A stretch of 64,000 nucleotides of DNA from Treponema sp. Its GTDB lineage: Bacteria; Spirochaetota; Spirochaetia; Treponematales; Breznakiellaceae. The notes under the pieces were generated by a model, which did not search any database, was not told the origin of the DNA, and saw only the letters and a list, made by a program, of their open reading frames with translations. The DNA lies in the NCBI GenBank assembly GCA_031266095.1, contig JAISBR010000085.1, forward strand, positions 1-64,000, written 5' to 3'. The position numbers were made by a program, and so were the translations under genes. Shown here piece after piece: positions 62,082-64,000 of the stretch; position 1 is the first letter of the stretch; each line of letters begins with the position of its first letter.

Positions 62082-62638
62082 ACCGCCGACAGCATATATT
62101 CTGGGGTTCCCTGTCTCCGCTGGCTGGCTTGAGCGGCGGGGCTTTGTTGGTTATAGCCTCGACCCAGCTTATCTATGCCGCCGCCGCCGCCGGGGCGCTG
62201 CTTTGGGTGTATGGCCTTTCGGCGCTGTCCTGTTGTGCCGGTTCCAAGATATTCCCCGGGCAGGGTAAACCGCTGTTCCTTCTTTTTTTGACTTCTTTTA
62301 TCGGAAGTATCTATTTACTGCTGTTCTGGTTTATCAATCCTCTGACGGCACTGGAGGCTTTTCTTTTTATTTCCCTGGTTCCTCTGTTCTGCGCCGGTTC
62401 CGGAATTTTCAGCCGGATCGAATCCCTCGATCTTGCCGGTGCCGTAGGCAGGGCCCTTTCCGAGGCGGCCGTACTTGGAGGGCTTATAGTTGTTTTTGCA
62501 ATCATACGGGAGCTTTTGGGCTTTACTTCCTTTACCTTGTCAGGAAGTTCCCAGGGTATACTGTTGCTTTTGGGATACGGCGCGGGTCTATACCGGTATT
62601 TCAGGAAGATTCATGCTCCATGGGAGGATGAACTGTGA
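62078..62638 (+). CDS. rnfE: RnfE-like membrane subunit
   Basis: A 186-aa membrane protein with six likely helices. It aligns with RnfE/NqrD at SLSPLAGLSGG (LCPLLAV in the family, so Cys to Ser), FISLVPLFCAGSGIFSRIES (FIPLIVTNCI..GRAE, where a Cys is kept) and FAIIRELLGF (LGAIREILG). The C-terminal 30 residues are shorter than usual. ATG 62078 overlaps the rnfG stop (ATGA). An earlier start would lie inside rnfG and has no support. Confidence 0.8.
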   Translation: MNRRQHIFWGSLSPLAGLSGGALLVIASTQLIYAAAAAGALLWVYGLSALSCCAGSKIFPGQGKPLFLLFLTSFIGSIYLLLFWFINPLTALEAFLFISLVPLFCAGSGIFSRIESLDLAGAVGRALSEAAVLGGLIVVFAIIRELLGFTSFTLSGSSQGILLLLGYGAGLYRYFRKIHAPWEDEL

Positions 62639-63225
62639 ACATCCAGCCTACCCCTCTCATGCTGTTCGCGGTTTTCGCGAGTCTCTCCGTGAATCTACCA
62701 TTACAATGCGGTCTTGGCCTGCGGGGAATAGCCGTGTCCCAGAAAGCCGGCAAACGGCCACCTCTGGCAAAACTGGGGATCTTTTTTAGTACAGTTCTGC
62801 TGTTATGGATCGTCTTTTCATATCTCATCTCTTCTCTTCCATTGGGATTGTTCATGTATGTGCTCCTCTTTCCCATGAGTGCTCTCACCTATCTTGGCCT
62901 TGAACGCATGGTATACCGTTTCATGTTGCGAAAAGCCCCGGAAAGCGACGGTCCTATTAATTCCCACGACGGATTGGCTGCGACGGCCCTCTTTATAACC
63001 CTCAATATCGCCGAGGGATTTCTTGAAGCAGCGATACTGTCTCTCGGTTTTGTCTTGGGGATACTACTCGCGTTCGTGATCCTTAGCGAGATCCGCCGCC
63101 GTTCCACGCTGGAAGCGACGCCTCATTTTTTACGCGGCGTTCCACTGACCCTTATCTCAATGGGACTTTTATCTCTGGTTTTTTCTTCAGCGGCGTTGAT
63201 GTTTTTTAGGGCCATTGGGGGCTGA
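62635..63225 (+). CDS. rnfA: RnfA-like membrane subunit
   Basis: A 196-aa membrane protein with six helices matching RnfA: FASLSVNLPLQCGLGLRGIAVSQKAG ([22 protein letters not shown] in the family), LAATALFITLNIAEGFLEAAILSLGFVLGILLAFVILSEIR and PHFLRGVPLTLISMGLLSLVF (FRG.PI.LI.AGLMSLAF). The Cys of LGLC and of TTNC are not in their places, although a Cys lies near the first. The start is GTG 62635, overlapping the rnfE stop. Confidence 0.82.
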   Translation: MNIQPTPLMLFAVFASLSVNLPLQCGLGLRGIAVSQKAGKRPPLAKLGIFFSTVLLLWIVFSYLISSLPLGLFMYVLLFPMSALTYLGLERMVYRFMLRKAPESDGPINSHDGLAATALFITLNIAEGFLEAAILSLGFVLGILLAFVILSEIRRRSTLEATPHFLRGVPLTLISMGLLSLVFSSAALMFFRAIGG

Positions 63226-64000
63226 ATGAGTGGTGCAAAAATTAACCTGATCCTGGGTTCCCATGCCCATGTCCCCAGCGGTGCGGAGGAATATGAATTT
63301 GAAAACGTCTACGAAAAAATACTGCGGCCGTTTGTTTCGACTCTCTGTAAGTATCCGAAAATACAGGCGGTTTTGCACTATTCAGGGATCTTGCTGTACT
63401 GGGTAGAACGCTTCCGCCCGGAGCTGTTCATGCTGATCGAGGACATGGTATCCCGCAAACAGGCGGAGCTTTTGGGCGGCGGCTTTTACGAGCCTATGCT
63501 GCCGCTTATTCCCCTTCAGGACCGGATAGGGCAAATCGAGCTTTTAACTACCTATCTCCGCAAGCATTTCGGCAAACGTCCCCAGGGCTGCTGGATACCC
63601 GCTCTTGCCTGGGAACAGCACCTGGTAAGTCCTCTGGCCGCCTGCGGAATGGCTTATACCTTTCTTGGGGAAAACCAATTCCTCCTTGCGGGACTTGGGA
63701 CGGAGGATCTCTTTGCTCCCTGTATCAGTGAAGACCAGGGAAAGCTCATCACCATTTTCCCCATTTCACAATCCACCGGGGCGGCATTAGCTGAAAAAAA
63801 CATCTCGCTGGTTTTGGAAGAGCTGCAAAGCCGCCTTCCCCCGCACGGGGAACAGATCGTCTCGGTCTTTCCGGAGAGGCTTGCCTCTTCCAGCGGGGAA
63901 ACTCTTGATTATACCTGGAACCGTTTTTTTGAAGAACTTTCCCTCTGTGAATCTCAGGTTGAATGTTTGAGTCCGGCAAAACTGCTCAAAGGCTTAAGGG
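63226..64000 (+). CDS. GH57-type glycoside hydrolase-like protein, N-terminal part (cut by window end)
   Basis: The frame opens with ATG right after the rnfA stop and is still open at base 64000 (258 codons). It matches the GH57 barrel: LILGSHAHVPSGAEEYEFENVYEKILRPF, LHYSGILLYWVERFRPELFMLIEDMV, ELLGGGFYEPMLPLIPLQDRIGQIELL and GCWIPALAWEQHLVSPLAACGMAY. GH57 enzymes are alpha-amylases, branching enzymes or 4-alpha-glucanotransferases. The usual nucleophile segment W-L-A-E-R is WIPAL here, so the catalytic Glu seems replaced. Its coupling to the rnf genes is unexpected; rnfB would be the usual next gene. Confidence 0.8.
   Translation, partial: MSGAKINLILGSHAHVPSGAEEYEFENVYEKILRPFVSTLCKYPKIQAVLHYSGILLYWVERFRPELFMLIEDMVSRKQAELLGGGFYEPMLPLIPLQDRIGQIELLTTYLRKHFGKRPQGCWIPALAWEQHLVSPLAACGMAYTFLGENQFLLAGLGTEDLFAPCISEDQGKLITIFPISQSTGAALAEKNISLVLEELQSRLPPHGEQIVSVFPERLASSSGETLDYTWNRFFEELSLCESQVECLSPAKLLKGLR

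Overview
The window looks like chromosome of a spirochaete of the Treponema group, most likely a gut-type treponeme. The reasons are an Rnf gene cluster, a long TPR protein resembling the spirochaete periplasmic flagellar collar protein, a FeoA-FeoA-FeoB iron operon, RbsABC-type and TRAP uptake systems, HtrA, HD-GYP signalling, and a mosaic of GC-rich and AT-rich segments full of palindromic intergenic repeats. This assignment rests on protein character only; no rRNA, tRNA or CRISPR array was seen.

Layout. 1-516: 3' part of an IS110 transposase. 624-4118 (minus): clpS-clpA-aat, a complete N-degron recognition set apart from ClpP. 4361-8565: a polyprenol/dolichol-kinase-like membrane protein, rlmE, a polyprenyl diphosphate synthase, a DUF151/UVR protein and a LysM-M23 peptidase. 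8615-11515 (minus): feoA-feoA-feoB-small Cys-rich protein, with a likely operator. 11815-17857: a sugar or polyol operon (Gfo/Idh/MocA oxidoreductase, TIM-barrel isomerase, CUT2 ABC transporter) ending in a clear terminator. 17992-21063: divergent polysaccharide deacetylase, tsaD and a GC-rich DUF4469/HU-like gene. 21064-21627: a tandem array and a large nested palindrome. 21628-30220: AraC regulator, acetyltransferase, a cyclic-nucleotide-domain/NhaC fusion, a PotD-like binding protein, an RlpA-like protein, a small secreted protein, PHP and DUF4349 proteins. 30254-37608: auxin-efflux remnant, glyA, a YesM-type histidine kinase, a cupin and a TRAP operon.

37609-41583 is a decaying accessory region. 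It holds a 13-unit array of 23-bp palindromic repeats, a lipoprotein gene broken by a 131-bp MITE-like insert and by a frameshift, and an IS3 remnant. 41726-53664 returns to housekeeping and envelope genes: CBM48 protein, FlcA-like protein, YitT, a second PotD-like lipoprotein, parvulin, HD-GYP, DUF188, manA, zapA, a ZapB-like protein, rplT, rpmI and infC. 53896-58415 carries htrA, map, a J-domain protein, a cyclodeaminase pseudogene and glutamate formimidoyltransferase. 58509-59195 holds a second copy of the palindromic element and an IS110 remnant that contains another 23-bp array. 59316-63225 is rnfCDGEA, followed without a gap by a GH57-type protein cut by the window end.

Most notable points: (1) the Rnf proteins have lost many cofactor motifs expected of the family and rnfB is not in its usual place; (2) three separate arrays of 22-23 bp palindromic units; (3) two near-identical multi-arm palindromic elements in opposite orientation, about 37 kb apart; (4) a MITE-like insertion whose removal restores the reading frame. 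All statements come from reading the sequence; family alignments were made from memory and need computation.
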